Part shown: in pieces, positions 42,006 through 50,567 of the stretch
How the letters are laid out: the number at the start of each line of letters is the position of its first letter
Position numbering within the stretch: the first letter of the stretch is position 1
NCBI GenBank assembly: GCA_963728925.1
Contig: CAVSMB010000031.1
Coordinates: 186,001 to 250,000, forward strand
Direction: 5' to 3'
Length of the DNA: 64,000 nt
Origin: JBBPZA01 sp963728925
Lineage (GTDB): Bacteria > Actinomycetota > Thermoleophilia > Solirubrobacterales > Solirubrobacteraceae
Position numbers and translations under genes: made by a program
Notes under the pieces: generated by a model
What the model was told of the DNA's origin: nothing
Seen by the model: only the letters and a program-made list of their open reading frames with translations
Databases searched by the model: none

Positions 42006-44276
42006 ATGGCCCAGGCCCGCACCGCGTATCGCACCTGCCCCCTCTGCGAGGCGACGTGCGGGCTCGAGCTGACCCTCAACGGCGGCATCTCGTCGATCCG
42101 CGGCGACGACGAGGACGTCCTGAGCCATGGCTTCATCTGCCCCAAGGGCAACGCCCTGCGCGCGCTGCACGAGGACCCCGACCGCGTGCGCACGCCGCTG
42201 CGACGGCAGCCTGACGGAAGCTTCGAGGAGGTCTCGTGGGACGAGGCCTTCGAGGAGATCGCCCGGCGCCTCGGCGCGGTGTTGGAGCGCGACGGCCGCG
42301 ACGCGGTGGCGACCTACCTCGGCAACCCCACCGCCCACAACCTCGACGCCCTGGTCTACGGGCGCGCGCTCCTGCGGGCCATCGGCTCCAAGAACGTCTA
42401 CTCCGCGAGCACCGTCGACCAGATGCCCAAGCAGGTGGCCGCCGGGCTGATGTTCGGGACGGCGACGAGCGTGCCGATCCCCGACGTCGACCGCACCGAC
42501 CACCTCCTGATGCTCGGCGCCAACCCGCTCGCCTCGAACGGCTCGCTGCTCACCGCACCCGACATGCGCGGCCGGCTACGGCACCTGCGCGAGCGCGGCG
42601 GCCGCCTGGTCGTCGTGGACCCGCGCCGCTCGCGGACGGCCGAGATGGCCGACGAGCACGTGGCGGTGCGGCCCGGAACCGACGCGCACCTGCTCTTCGC
42701 GATGGTCAACGTGCTCGTCCATGAGGGCCTGGCCGCACCGGGCGACGCGGGCGAGCTGTGCGAGGGGCTCGACGTCGTCGCGTCGCTCAGCGCGGCCTTC
42801 TCCCCGGAGGCGGTGGAGGACGTTTGCGGCGTGCCCGCCGCCACCATCCGGCGGATGGCCCGCGAGCTCGCGGGCGCCGAGCGCGCGGCGGTCTACGGGC
42901 GGATCGGCACGTGCACCCAGGAGTTCGGCACGCTCGCGAGCTGGCTCGTCGACGTGCTCAACGTGCTCACCGGCAACCTCGACCGGCCGGGCGGCGCGCT
43001 CTTCCCGCGGGCGGCGGCGGGCGCTCGCAACGCCGTCGGCCGGCCGGGTCGCGGGCGCGGCGTGCGCGTCGGGCGCTGGACCTCGCGCGTGCGCGGACTC
43101 GGCGAGGTCTTCGGCGAGCTGCCGGTCGCCTGTCTGGCCGAGGAGATCGAAACCGAGGGTGAGGGGCAGGTCCGCGCGCTGGTCACCATCGCCGGCAACC
43201 CGGCCCTGTCGACTCCCAACAGCGGACGCCTCGGCGCGGCGCTCGAGGGGCTGGAGTTCATGGTCAGCGTCGACATCTACGTCAACGAGACCACCCGCCA
43301 CGCGGACGTCATCCTGCCGGGCCCCTCACCGCTCGAGCGCGGGCACTACGACCTCGCGCTCTACCAGTTCGCGATCCGCAACGTCGCGAACTGGTCTCCC
43401 CCGACCCTGCCGCTGCCCGCGGGCGTTCAGCCCGAGTGGCGGACGCTGCTGCGGCTCGCCGGGGTCGCCGCCGGCCAGGGGGCGAACGTCGACGTCGACG
43501 CGCTCGACGACCTCGTCGTCGGCGAGATGCTCCGCCGCGAGCTCGGCGACGCGCACTCGCCGCTCCACGGCCGCGAGGCCGCGGACGTGCTCGAGGCGCT
43601 CGAGCCGCGCCGCGGCCCCGAGCGCGTGCTAGACCTGATGCTCCGGGTCGGGCCGTACGGCGACGGCTTCGGGGCGCGCGCGGATGGCCTGTCGCTTGCG
43701 GTTCTGGAGGCCTCGCCGCACGGCGTCGACCTCGGGCCGCTCGAGCCGCGCCTGCCCGACGTGCTTCGCACCGCGAGCGGCCGCATCGAACTGGCGCCCA
43801 AGCCGATCGTCGCCGACGTCGACCGCCTGCGCGCTTCGCTCGACCGCGGCGCCCCCAACGGCTCGCTGGTGCTCGTCGGCCGCCGCCAGCTGCGCTCCAA
43901 CAACTCCTGGATGCACAACCTCTCACCGCTCGTGCGCGGGAAGCCGCGCTGTACCGTGCAAGTCCATCCCGACGACGCGGCGTCGCTCGGGCTCGCCGAC
44001 GGCGAGCCCGCCGCGGTGTCCTCGGCGTCCGGCACGATCGAGGTCCCCGTCGAGGTCACCGACGCGGTGATGGCCGGCGTCGTGAGCATCCCGCACGGCT
44101 GGGGCCACGACGCGCCGGGCGCGCAGATGGGCGTGGCCTCCGAGCACGCCGGCGCGAACTCCAACGTGCTGGCCGACGAGAACGCGGTCGACCCGCTCAG
44201 CGGGAATGCCGTCCTCAACGGGATCCCGGTGAGGCTCGCGCCGGTGGCGGCGCTCGCCTCTAGCGAACGATCCTGA
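42006..44276 (+). CDS. Molybdopterin oxidoreductase of the DMSO reductase superfamily
   Basis: The 756-residue protein starts with a 4Fe-4S site (RTCPLCEATCGLELT, later FICPKGNAL). The Mo/W-bis-MGD core (LGNPTAHNLDALVYGRALL, MLGANPLASNGSL, VVDPRRSRTAEMADEHV) and the C-terminal dinucleotide-binding domain (SNNSWMHNLSPLVRGKPRC, IPHGWGHD) follow. There is no Tat signal, so it is cytoplasmic. It resembles formate dehydrogenase-like or other cytoplasmic oxidoreductases. No electron-transfer subunit is adjacent; the substrate cannot be named. Confidence 0.9.
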   Translation: MAQARTAYRTCPLCEATCGLELTLNGGISSIRGDDEDVLSHGFICPKGNALRALHEDPDRVRTPLRRQPDGSFEEVSWDEAFEEIARRLGAVLERDGRDAVATYLGNPTAHNLDALVYGRALLRAIGSKNVYSASTVDQMPKQVAAGLMFGTATSVPIPDVDRTDHLLMLGANPLASNGSLLTAPDMRGRLRHLRERGGRLVVVDPRRSRTAEMADEHVAVRPGTDAHLLFAMVNVLVHEGLAAPGDAGELCEGLDVVASLSAAFSPEAVEDVCGVPAATIRRMARELAGAERAAVYGRIGTCTQEFGTLASWLVDVLNVLTGNLDRPGGALFPRAAAGARNAVGRPGRGRGVRVGRWTSRVRGLGEVFGELPVACLAEEIETEGEGQVRALVTIAGNPALSTPNSGRLGAALEGLEFMVSVDIYVNETTRHADVILPGPSPLERGHYDLALYQFAIRNVANWSPPTLPLPAGVQPEWRTLLRLAGVAAGQGANVDVDALDDLVVGEMLRRELGDAHSPLHGREAADVLEALEPRRGPERVLDLMLRVGPYGDGFGARADGLSLAVLEASPHGVDLGPLEPRLPDVLRTASGRIELAPKPIVADVDRLRASLDRGAPNGSLVLVGRRQLRSNNSWMHNLSPLVRGKPRCTVQVHPDDAASLGLADGEPAAVSSASGTIEVPVEVTDAVMAGVVSIPHGWGHDAPGAQMGVASEHAGANSNVLADENAVDPLSGNAVLNGIPVRLAPVAALASSERS

Positions 44277-44394
44277 ACGCGGCGCGGACGCTCGGGCCAC
44301 GTGCGCGGCCCGCCGGCGGCGTCGCGATTAGGCGGTAGCTGCCCGGCCTCAGCCGCCGGCTCTGCAGGCGGCCGGTGAAGGAGAAGCGATTGGC
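44260..44394 (-). pseudogene. C-terminal remnant of a secreted protein
   Basis: The last 44 codons before the stop at 44260 read NRFSFTGRLQSRRLRPGSYR, then LIATPPAGRARGPS and AFRIVR. This is a very common ending of secreted Ig-like or repeat proteins in this group of bacteria. Upstream the sequence turns into the LuxR remnant on the other strand, so the gene has been cut. Confidence 0.6.
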
Positions 44395-44398
44395 GCCG

Positions 44399-44600
44399 GC
44401 TGCGGCGCGGGCCTCGCTCACGGCCCGCGAACGCCGCGCCGCGCGCCTCGCCGCCGACGGCCTGTCCAACCCCGAGATCGCCCAGGAGCTCTTCATCACC
44501 CGCCGGACCGTCGAGAAGCACGTCGGCGAGGTGCTGCGCAAGCTCGACCTCGGCTCCCGACGGGAGATCGCCGCGGCGCTCACACCCGCCGAGCAGCCGG
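44399..44600 (+). pseudogene. C-terminal helix-turn-helix of a LuxR-type regulator, remnant
   Basis: The frame reads ASLTARERRAARLAADGLSN, then PEIAQELFITRRTVEKHVGEV and LRKLDLGSRREIAAAL, a complete LuxR/GerE DNA-binding domain. Large AAA-type LuxR proteins end this way. The body of the protein is missing and the upstream bases belong to another gene's tail. A GTG at 44375 could still start a short DNA-binding product. Confidence 0.65.
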
Positions 44601-44680
44601 TGCAGGACACGGCGAGGCTGGGGCCACGGCCCCTGACGCGTCGTCGCGGCTCCGCGTCGCTGCGGGCCCCGCTCGCTTCG

Positions 44681-45067
44681 CTAGGCCCGCTTCCCGATCT
44701 TCCCCACCTCGCCGCGCAGCCCGACGCAGCCGATGCAGGCGACGCAGCCGACGCAGTCCACGCAGCCGATGCAGCCCACGCAGGCGAGACAGGCGACGTT
44801 GCCCAGGCCCGCGAGGATCGCGGCGCTCGCCGCGACCGCGCTGCCGAAGGCGACCGCCGCCGACCCGACGACGCCGGCGCTCCCGACGACCGCCGCGCTG
44901 CCGACCACGCCCGCCGAGCCGACGGTGGCGGCGCTCCCCACCACGCCGGCGGACCCGACGGTCGCCGTGCTCCCCACCGCCGCGGCGCTGTACACGCCCG
45001 AGGCGCTGCCGGCAGAGCCCTGCGAGGCGGAATCCGCGATGCTGCCGTTCCCGTTGCTCTCGGTCAT
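44681..45067 (-). CDS. Hexapeptide-repeat protein with a Cys-x-x-Cys ladder
   Basis: The 128-residue protein starts at the ATG at 45067. Residues 31-72 are seven perfect six-residue units of the type VGSAGV / VGSAAT. Residues 93-114 hold eight Cys spaced exactly three apart (VACLACVGCIGCVDC, then VGCVACIGCVG). The period of six continues from one part to the other. This suggests a beta-solenoid (left-handed helix-like) with a face of Ser/Ala that turns into a face of Cys. Metal or Fe-S binding, or disulfide cross-linking, are possible. It has no signal peptide and no close functional neighbours. I do not know a described function. Confidence 0.75.
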   Translation of the reverse strand: MTESNGNGSIADSASQGSAGSASGVYSAAAVGSTATVGSAGVVGSAATVGSAGVVGSAAVVGSAGVVGSAAVAFGSAVAASAAILAGLGNVACLACVGCIGCVDCVGCVACIGCVGLRGEVGKIGKRA

Positions 45068-45123
45068 GCCGCAACGCTACCCGTCGAGCGGGAGCGCTTG
45101 CGCGACCGGGCAAGAGGAACCCG

Positions 45124-45507
45124 ATTCCGCCCCCGCTTCCCCGCAATCCACTCGAGTACGCGCGGCGCGCCCGCGATGCCGCCTCGGCCGTCCAGGACTT
45201 CAGCCGCCAGGTCGGCGGCCCGGACCTGACCGTCAACCGCGAGAACGCGCGCGCCCTGGCGCGGTGGGTCACCGACGTCCTGATGCCTTCGCTCAAGGCG
45301 ACGCCCGCGCGCGGGATGGCGTTCTGGGCCGCCATGGACGCCGAGGAGCAGCGCTACCTCGCCTGGTGGCTCGCGGAGGCGCGCGGGTTGCGGCGCAAGG
45401 ACGTCAGCCAGGTCGCCTTCCTCCAGCACGTCGCCGACCCGCGCGCGCTCGGCCTCGTCGCCCGCGGGCTGCGCGCGGCGGCCGCGGTCGAGGTTCCGCG
45501 GCGCTGA
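45124..45507 (+). CDS. Hypothetical helical protein, start uncertain
   Basis: The frame from about 45124 to 45507 has sensible composition throughout: NPLEYARRARDAASAVQDFS, then PDLTVNRENARALARWVTD, MAFWAAMDAEEQRYLAWWLA and VSQVAFLQHVADPRALGLVA. There is no ATG, GTG or TTG before 45283. An ATT at 45124 is preceded at a 5-base gap by AAGAGGA. Either this rare start is used, or the gene begins at the ATG at 45283 (74 residues), or its true start has been lost. It is divergent from the Cys-ladder gene. I do not recognise the family. Confidence 0.55.
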   Translation: MPPPLPRNPLEYARRARDAASAVQDFSRQVGGPDLTVNRENARALARWVTDVLMPSLKATPARGMAFWAAMDAEEQRYLAWWLAEARGLRRKDVSQVAFLQHVADPRALGLVARGLRAAAAVEVPRR

Positions 45508-45568
45508 GGCGAACGCGCGGCCTCACGGGCGCTCCCGTCTGCCAGCAGTCACCCCGCCTCGCCCGCGC

Positions 45569-46438
45569 TCATCCTTCGATGTGCTCCACGCTCTCCGGGT
45601 AGGCCCGCATGTACGCCTCGAGGGTCATCGGCGGGTGGCCGGCGATGTCCTGCACCGCCTCGCTGACCACGTCGAACTCCCCTGCGGCGATCGCGGCGTA
45701 GGAGCTGACCCAGCCCTCGACCTCCCAGTCGGGCGCCCCGTAGTGCGAGCGCGACTCGTAGGCCTCCTCGAGCGTCTCGTCCCTGAAGGAGATGCGCTCG
45801 CCGGTGAGGCGCGACAGCTCCTCCGCGGCCTCGCCGAGGGTGAACCGCTCGCTTCCGGTCACGGGGACCGTCTCGCCGTCGTGCCGGCGGCCGAGCAGGA
45901 CCTCGACCGCCACGTCGGCGAGGTCGTCGCGGGCGACGGGCGCGAGGTGCCCCTCGTCGGCCGGGCCGCGGATCACCCCGTCGGCGCCGGCGAAACGCGG
46001 CATGAAATCCAGGTACAGGCTCATGCCCAGGAAGGTGTGGGCCAGGCCGCTGGCGCGGATGTGCTCTTCGGTGGCCCAGTGATGGCGATTGAGGGTGAAC
46101 ACCGCGTCGGGCTTCGCGCCGACGACCGAGAAGTACACGATTCTCTGGACGCCGGCCGCCACCGCGGCGTCGATCGCCGTCTTGTGCTGCGCGACGCGGT
46201 CTTGCGACTCGCGGCCGGGCACGAGGAGCAGCGTCTCGGCGCCCTCGAGCGCCGCCCGCATCTCGTCGCCGGCGGCGTAGTCGGACGCGACCGCGACCTG
46301 CGCACCGCCGGCGGCGGGCGCGCGCGAGGGGTCGCGGACGATCAGCCGCTGCGAGGCGCCGCGCGCGGCGAGCCGTGTGGCCACGCGACCGCCGAGCTCG
46401 CCGGTCGCTCCGGTCACGGCGATCAGGTCGTCTGCCAT
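45569..46438 (-). CDS. NmrA-like NAD(P)H-binding oxidoreductase
   Basis: The ATG at 46438 gives 289 residues. The Rossmann motif is LIAVTGATGELGGRVATRLA, followed by LIVRDPSRAP, the DYAAGDEMRAALEGAETLLL segment and VQRIVYFSVVGAKPDA. This is the NmrA/quinone oxidoreductase 2 pattern; such proteins bind NADPH as sensors or reduce quinones. No catalytic Tyr-Lys pair of classical SDRs is seen. Confidence 0.87.
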   Translation of the reverse strand: MADDLIAVTGATGELGGRVATRLAARGASQRLIVRDPSRAPAAGGAQVAVASDYAAGDEMRAALEGAETLLLVPGRESQDRVAQHKTAIDAAVAAGVQRIVYFSVVGAKPDAVFTLNRHHWATEEHIRASGLAHTFLGMSLYLDFMPRFAGADGVIRGPADEGHLAPVARDDLADVAVEVLLGRRHDGETVPVTGSERFTLGEAAEELSRLTGERISFRDETLEEAYESRSHYGAPDWEVEGWVSSYAAIAAGEFDVVSEAVQDIAGHPPMTLEAYMRAYPESVEHIEG

Positions 46439-46485
46439 GTCGCTCCGTTCCCGTCGAGGAACGCCTGGCAGCGTCGCACGGCGGC

Positions 46486-46797
46486 CTACCCCCTGATGAC
46501 CAGGCGGTCGTCCTCGGCCACGGCTACTTCCCACGCGTGACCGGGGCGGTCGCCGTCGGCCCGCAGCACGAGCCGGTCGCCCTCGAGCGACCAGCGTCCG
46601 CTCGACTCCTCGGGCCGGTCGACAGGGCCGGGCGAGCGCTCCACGTAGGTCCCGTCCTCGCGGAGGTCGAACGACGTCCGCCCGCGTGCGGGTGGAAACG
46701 CGTGAGTCGACGGACGGAACACCATCTCGTGATCGGTGTCCTCCTCGTGCGAGTGGACCCAATGACCGTGAAGCGCGTCCTCGCGGGCTGCGGCCAT
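46486..46797 (-). CDS. Small beta-rich protein coupled to the M43 metalloprotease
   Basis: The 103-residue protein begins at an ATG that overlaps the protease stop (ATGA). It looks like one sheet or a small barrel (HGHWVHSHEEDTDHEMVF, RTSFDLREDGTYVER, SGRWSLEGDRLVLRADG, WEVAVAEDDRLVIRG), similar in rhythm to lipocalin-like small proteins. It has no signal peptide. Its coupling to a protease gene makes an inhibitor or partner role possible; this is an inference. Confidence 0.7.
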   Translation of the reverse strand: MAAAREDALHGHWVHSHEEDTDHEMVFRPSTHAFPPARGRTSFDLREDGTYVERSPGPVDRPEESSGRWSLEGDRLVLRADGDRPGHAWEVAVAEDDRLVIRG

Positions 46798-47714
46798 CAC
46801 AGCCCGGCCAGCTTCTTTCGCGGGCCCGCCAGCGTCGCGTTCATCCGCGCGACCTGTCCCACGGTGAACATGACCATGGCGTCGTCGTCGACGTAGTCCA
46901 TGTAGTTCATGAACATGTCGCCGCTGGGGCCGTTGTTGCACGTGATGTGGGGAACCGTCGGCTTTCCGGTGTTGGCCTGCTTGGCCGGCGGCGTGTCGGC
47001 GACGAAGTCGTTGCCGCTGCAGTCGTTGCGGTCGCCCCATATGTGGCGCAGGTTGAGGAAGTGCCCGACCTCGTGCGTCGCGGTGCGACCCTCGTCGAAC
47101 GGCGCTTGCGCGGCGCCCTGGGTCCCGAACGCGGTGTGGAGGATCACCACGCCGTCCGTCGCCGCCGGGCCGCCCGGGAACTGCCCGTAGCCCAGCAGGG
47201 ACGAGCTGAGCTGGCACACCCAGAAGTTCAGGTAGCGGTCGGTCGGCCACGGGTCGACGCCGCCCGTGCTCTTCGACTTGACCGTGTCGTCGGGACCGAA
47301 GGACTGCGCTGTCGTCGCCGTGCGGGTTATCCCTGAGGTCTTCTTGCCCTGGGGGTCGTTGGTCGCGAGGGCGAACTGGATGTTCGAGTCGGTGACGAGG
47401 CTCTTCCACACGCCCGGCACCTTGCTCTTGTCGGCGTTCTTCGCGCGGAAATCGCGGTTCAACGCCTTGGTCTGGCTCTTGACCTGCGCGTCCGAGATGT
47501 TCTCCGCGTCGGTCCGGTGGACGACGTGCACGACGACCTGGAGCGTGACGAGCTTGGCGGCTGCCCGCATGGCCTGGCCGCTCTCGATGCTGCGGCGCGT
47601 CTGCTCCTCGACCTCGAGGCGTCGCGCGCGGTACTCGGGCCGGGTCTCGGCCAGCAACTCGTGGACCACCATCTGGGCACACGTACGGTGTCTGCGCCTC
47701 GGCTGCGGACTCAT
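46797..47714 (-). CDS. M43 (pappalysin-type) zinc metalloprotease
   Basis: The ATG at 47714, with ribosome site GAGAGGAG, gives 305 residues. The zinc motif is RTATHEVGHFLNLRHIWGD (HExxHxxxxxH), with the Met-turn MFMNYMDYVDDDAMVMF, as in cytophagalysin-like M43B enzymes. Cys pairs (DCSGNDF, ITCNNG) surround the site. An N-terminal helical propeptide-like region of about 60 residues is present, but no clear signal peptide; export is therefore unclear. The next gene overlaps its stop. Confidence 0.88.
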   Translation of the reverse strand: MSPQPRRRHRTCAQMVVHELLAETRPEYRARRLEVEEQTRRSIESGQAMRAAAKLVTLQVVVHVVHRTDAENISDAQVKSQTKALNRDFRAKNADKSKVPGVWKSLVTDSNIQFALATNDPQGKKTSGITRTATTAQSFGPDDTVKSKSTGGVDPWPTDRYLNFWVCQLSSSLLGYGQFPGGPAATDGVVILHTAFGTQGAAQAPFDEGRTATHEVGHFLNLRHIWGDRNDCSGNDFVADTPPAKQANTGKPTVPHITCNNGPSGDMFMNYMDYVDDDAMVMFTVGQVARMNATLAGPRKKLAGL

Positions 47715-47856
47715 TCGTCGGGCTCCTCTCGTGTGCGCGACAGCGCCCATCCGCGCCGACGGGAGGGCGACGGCCACTTTGCGGCGACCGTCTCAAACCG
47801 CTGTGGCGCCGTCAAGCGCACGAACCGGAACGCTTCCGCGAAAGCGGCTGCGCGGG

Positions 47857-48525
47857 TCAGTCGCGAAGCAGGTAGGCGGCCAGCGCGTCCGGCTGCGACA
47901 ACGCGAGCAGGTGACCGCCAGGCAGGACGTCCGCCTCGAAGCCGAGCCGCTCCTGCGCCAGCCGCTGCTGGAACTCGATCGGGAAGAAGCGGTCGTCGGC
48001 TCCGGCAACGACGCGGATCGGGACCGGCGGCCAGGCCTCGAAGTCGCAGACCGACTCGAACACCGCGTCGGCCTCGGGGCGCTGGTGCGGCTCACCGGCG
48101 GCGGCGACCTCGGGCGCGACGTCGTGGAGGAAGTAGACGGGCAGGTCGAACTCCGCCGGGTACCCGTGCCGCTCGGCCGCCGCCTTCCGCGCGTGCGACC
48201 ACCCGGTGTTCTCCCACCAACCGCCCGGTGTCTCGCCGGGGGTCGGGATCATGGCGTTGACCAGGACAAGCGCGCGGACGGGGACCGTCGCCGCCACCAG
48301 CGGCGCGGTGAACCCGCCCAGCGACTGCGCGACGAGCACCACGTCGTCGCGGTCGCCGATCGCGTCGACGACCTGCCGGGTGTACTCAGGGAGGCCGGCC
48401 GTCTCGTCGTCGCCGGGCAGATCGACGGCAATCGCTGCGTGCCCCGCCTCCCGCAGCCGGGGAACGACGAGATGCCAGTACCAGCCGGCGCCCCCGGCCC
48501 CCGGGATCAGCACGAAGGTGCTCAC
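47857..48525 (-). CDS. Alpha/beta hydrolase (methylesterase/salicylate-esterase-like)
   Basis: The 222-residue protein has the oxyanion motif FVLIPGAGGAGWYWHLVV, the nucleophile elbow VLVAQSLGGFTAPLVA, an acid in VVAGADDRFFP and the His in LPGGHLLALSQPDALA. The layout is that of the plant-type methylesterase/hydroxynitrile lyase group. The substrate is unknown. Confidence 0.87.
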   Translation of the reverse strand: MSTFVLIPGAGGAGWYWHLVVPRLREAGHAAIAVDLPGDDETAGLPEYTRQVVDAIGDRDDVVLVAQSLGGFTAPLVAATVPVRALVLVNAMIPTPGETPGGWWENTGWSHARKAAAERHGYPAEFDLPVYFLHDVAPEVAAAGEPHQRPEADAVFESVCDFEAWPPVPIRVVAGADDRFFPIEFQQRLAQERLGFEADVLPGGHLLALSQPDALAAYLLRD

Positions 48526-48666
48526 AGAACGCTCTCCGAGGGCGTGATTGCAGTCATCGATGGCAGAGTAGGACCCGTCGCCTGAACCCGCGTCTCAGCA
48601 GGGCCGCCCGGGACCGGGCAGCGGCTTCTTCACACCCGACGCCCACGGGGCGCATAAGGTCGGTCG

Positions 48667-49420
48667 ATGCGCCGGTGGATCGGAGTTCTTGCCGTCCTGC
48701 TGGTCCTGGCGCCCGCCGCGGCGGCGGCCCGGGCCACCGAGCTGCCGCTCGGGCCCCGCTTCCTGAGCGAGACCCGTCACACGCAGACGATGGCGCGGGG
48801 CCTCACCTACACGGACATCCGGCGCGGACAGACCACGCCCGACCAGTTCTTCGTCGTGGACGTCGGCCTCACCCAGGATCGCCCGCAGGCCCAGGCCACC
48901 GCCGACGGCCTCCGGGCCGGCGGGCACCAGGCCGACGTGCTGGCCGTCGACGCCCAGGCGCCCGACACGCCGGACACCGGGCCTTTCTACACCGTGCGCA
49001 GCGGACGCTACGCGACGCTCGCGGAGGCGCAGGCCGGCGCGGCGGAGATCACCGCGCCCCGGCGCGGCGGAGATCACCGCGCAGGGGTACCTCGACGTGC
49101 ACGCCGACTACAGCGGCGACGACGGGACCCCCACCGGCGGTCCGTGGCGCGTCCACGTCCTCGACGTCGACCCGCGTCGGTTCCGTGGCTCGGTGGCTCC
49201 GGTGCTCGCCAACGACGTCGTCCCCGACCGCGAGACGCTCTCGAGCATCATGCGCGAACCGGGGCGCTCGCCGGAATCAACGGCGGCTACTTCGTCATCG
49301 GCGCCGCCGACGGCACCCCGGGTGACCTCGCCGGTCTTTCCGTCATCGGAGGCGACCTGATCAGCGAGGGCGTCAGCGAGCGCACCGACCAGGGGACTTC
49401 AGTCACGGTGGCGGGCTGGC
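48667..49420 (+). pseudogene. SPOR and phosphodiester glycosidase (NAGPA) protein, broken and truncated
   Basis: The first frame has a signal peptide (WIGVLAVLLVLAPAAAAARA) and a SPOR-like segment (TPDQFFVVDVGLTQDRPQAQ, FYTVRSGRYATLAEAQAGA). A 25-base tandem duplication at 49036-49081 then shifts the frame to GYLDVHADYSGDDGTPTGGP, WRVHVLDVDPRRF. A second shift near 49265 leads to RTGALAGINGGYFVIGAADG, TPGDLAGLSVIGG, the conserved NAGPA core. The coding sequence ends soon after and the rest of the catalytic domain is missing. Confidence 0.8.
49036..49081 (+). repeat. 25-base tandem duplication inside the glycosidase pseudogene
   Basis: A 21-base block is repeated exactly with an offset of 25 bases (49036-49056 and 49061-49081, with CCCC between). 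Removing one unit restores the frame AEITAQGYLDV. It is the likely first inactivating event, if not an assembly artefact. Confidence 0.85.
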
Positions 49421-49439
49421 CAGGGAGGCGGTGACGGCG

Positions 49440-49790
49440 CAGCTTCGGTGGTCGGTCCAGATGCTCGACTCCCGTTGTCCGGAGGCGGTACGTGGCGAAC
49501 TGCACACAGCAGTGGCAGACCTGGCTGGTGTAGCGGCGTGGATGTCATTCGACGGGCTCGCCCACAACGATTCACGGCGGCTGTTCCGGGTTGCGGTCGG
49601 CTGCTTAGGTGAGTACGACTGGCATCTACGGGCAATGCTGCTGTGCGATATGGCCCGCCAGGAGATCTGGTGCGGCGATCCGGACACTGGCCCTGACGTA
49701 CGTGGAGATGGCGCTGGTGCGGGCGGATCGCCTCACAGCCACCGAGCGGGCGATGGCCAGTCCCGCCCGGGGCCGCCGCGGCCGCACCCA
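49440..49790 (+). pseudogene. C-terminal remnant of an XRE-type regulator with TPR-like helices
   Basis: The first frame reads LHTAVADLAGVAAWMSFDGL, then RRLFRVAVGCLGEYDWHLRA and LLCDMARQEIWCGDPDTG. The next frame continues LTYVEMALVRADRLTATERAM. This is the tail of the actinomycete regulators that carry TPR-like repeats behind a helix-turn-helix. A frame change near 49690 and loss of the N-terminus show decay. It abuts the glycosidase remnant. Confidence 0.65.
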
Positions 49791-49798
49791 TGGAGGTT

Positions 49799-50239
49799 TC
49801 AGCTGAGCTGCTCGGCCAGTCCGATGATGATGCCGTCAGGGCCACGCAGGAAGCAGAGCCGGTAGATGTCCTCGTACTGCGCAATCTCGCCGACGAGTTC
49901 GGCACCGTGGCTGCGCAGGCGGGCAACGACGTCGTCGATGTCGTCGACAGCGAACATGATGCGGCGTATGCCCAGCGTGTTCGCCGGCGCGCTTTCCGGC
50001 TCGGCTCTGACCGCCGGCGGCGTGTGGAACTTCGTCAGCTCAAGCCGGCTGTGGCCGTCCGGGGTCCGCATCATGGCGATGTCGGCACGGACGTCGTTGA
50101 GCCCGACGACGCGGTCCACCCAACGCCCCTCGACCGGCGCCTCGCCTTCCAGCTCCATACCGAGTTCGGCGAAGAACGCTTTGGCAGCCTCGAGGTCGTC
50201 GACAACGATGAGAACGCTGTCAATCCGCTGAATCGTCAT
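49799..50239 (-). CDS. VOC-superfamily protein (glyoxalase/bleomycin-resistance fold)
   Basis: The ATG at 50239 (MTIQRIDSVLIVVDDLEAAK) gives 146 residues; the longer frame start is unlikely. Two beta-alpha-beta-beta-beta modules are visible: VLIVVDDLEAAKAFFAELGM with HSRLELTKF, and IMFAVDDIDDVVARLRSHGA with RGPDGIIIGLAEQL. Metal-ligand positions are partly kept (Glu in LELTKF). It may be a glyoxalase-like enzyme or resistance protein. Confidence 0.83.
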   Translation of the reverse strand: MTIQRIDSVLIVVDDLEAAKAFFAELGMELEGEAPVEGRWVDRVVGLNDVRADIAMMRTPDGHSRLELTKFHTPPAVRAEPESAPANTLGIRRIMFAVDDIDDVVARLRSHGAELVGEIAQYEDIYRLCFLRGPDGIIIGLAEQLS

Positions 50240-50567
50240 ATCCCCGGAGCATAGGGTCGGATTTTCGCTGTGCCAATAACGGGTGGCGTGGTCTGCGCGC
50301 ATTTCGGGCTTGCCGCCGGCCGAGGTGCAGGCGGATGATCTACGCGGCCGAAACCACCGACAGCAACCGCGAAGGGAAGCTGGTCCAACCGCTGAAAGGC
50401 AGCCCTGAACGCCTTCGACATCACCTTCGACGGCCGCATCAGCGCCGGACGACGCTAGAACGACACGCCGAGTTACACCGAAAGACCGGCTCTGGCACAG
50501 TTTCCGTGATGCCTATACGGAGTGTCATCGATGGATCAGTTATGAAACTTGAGACTGTATCCGGTTA
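50240..50567. other. Non-coding gap with a possible insertion-sequence end
   Basis: No gene is seen. The stretch from about 50480 (GGCTCTGGCACAGTTTCCG) to 50567 precedes the ISL3 transposase remnant and could be its left end. Local A/T content is higher here than in the flanks. Confidence 0.4.

Noticed and set aside
44375..45229. A 284-codon plus-strand gene starting with a LuxR domain
   Set aside because: Only the first 65 codons are LuxR-like; the rest is the complement of the Cys-ladder gene and follows its repeats.
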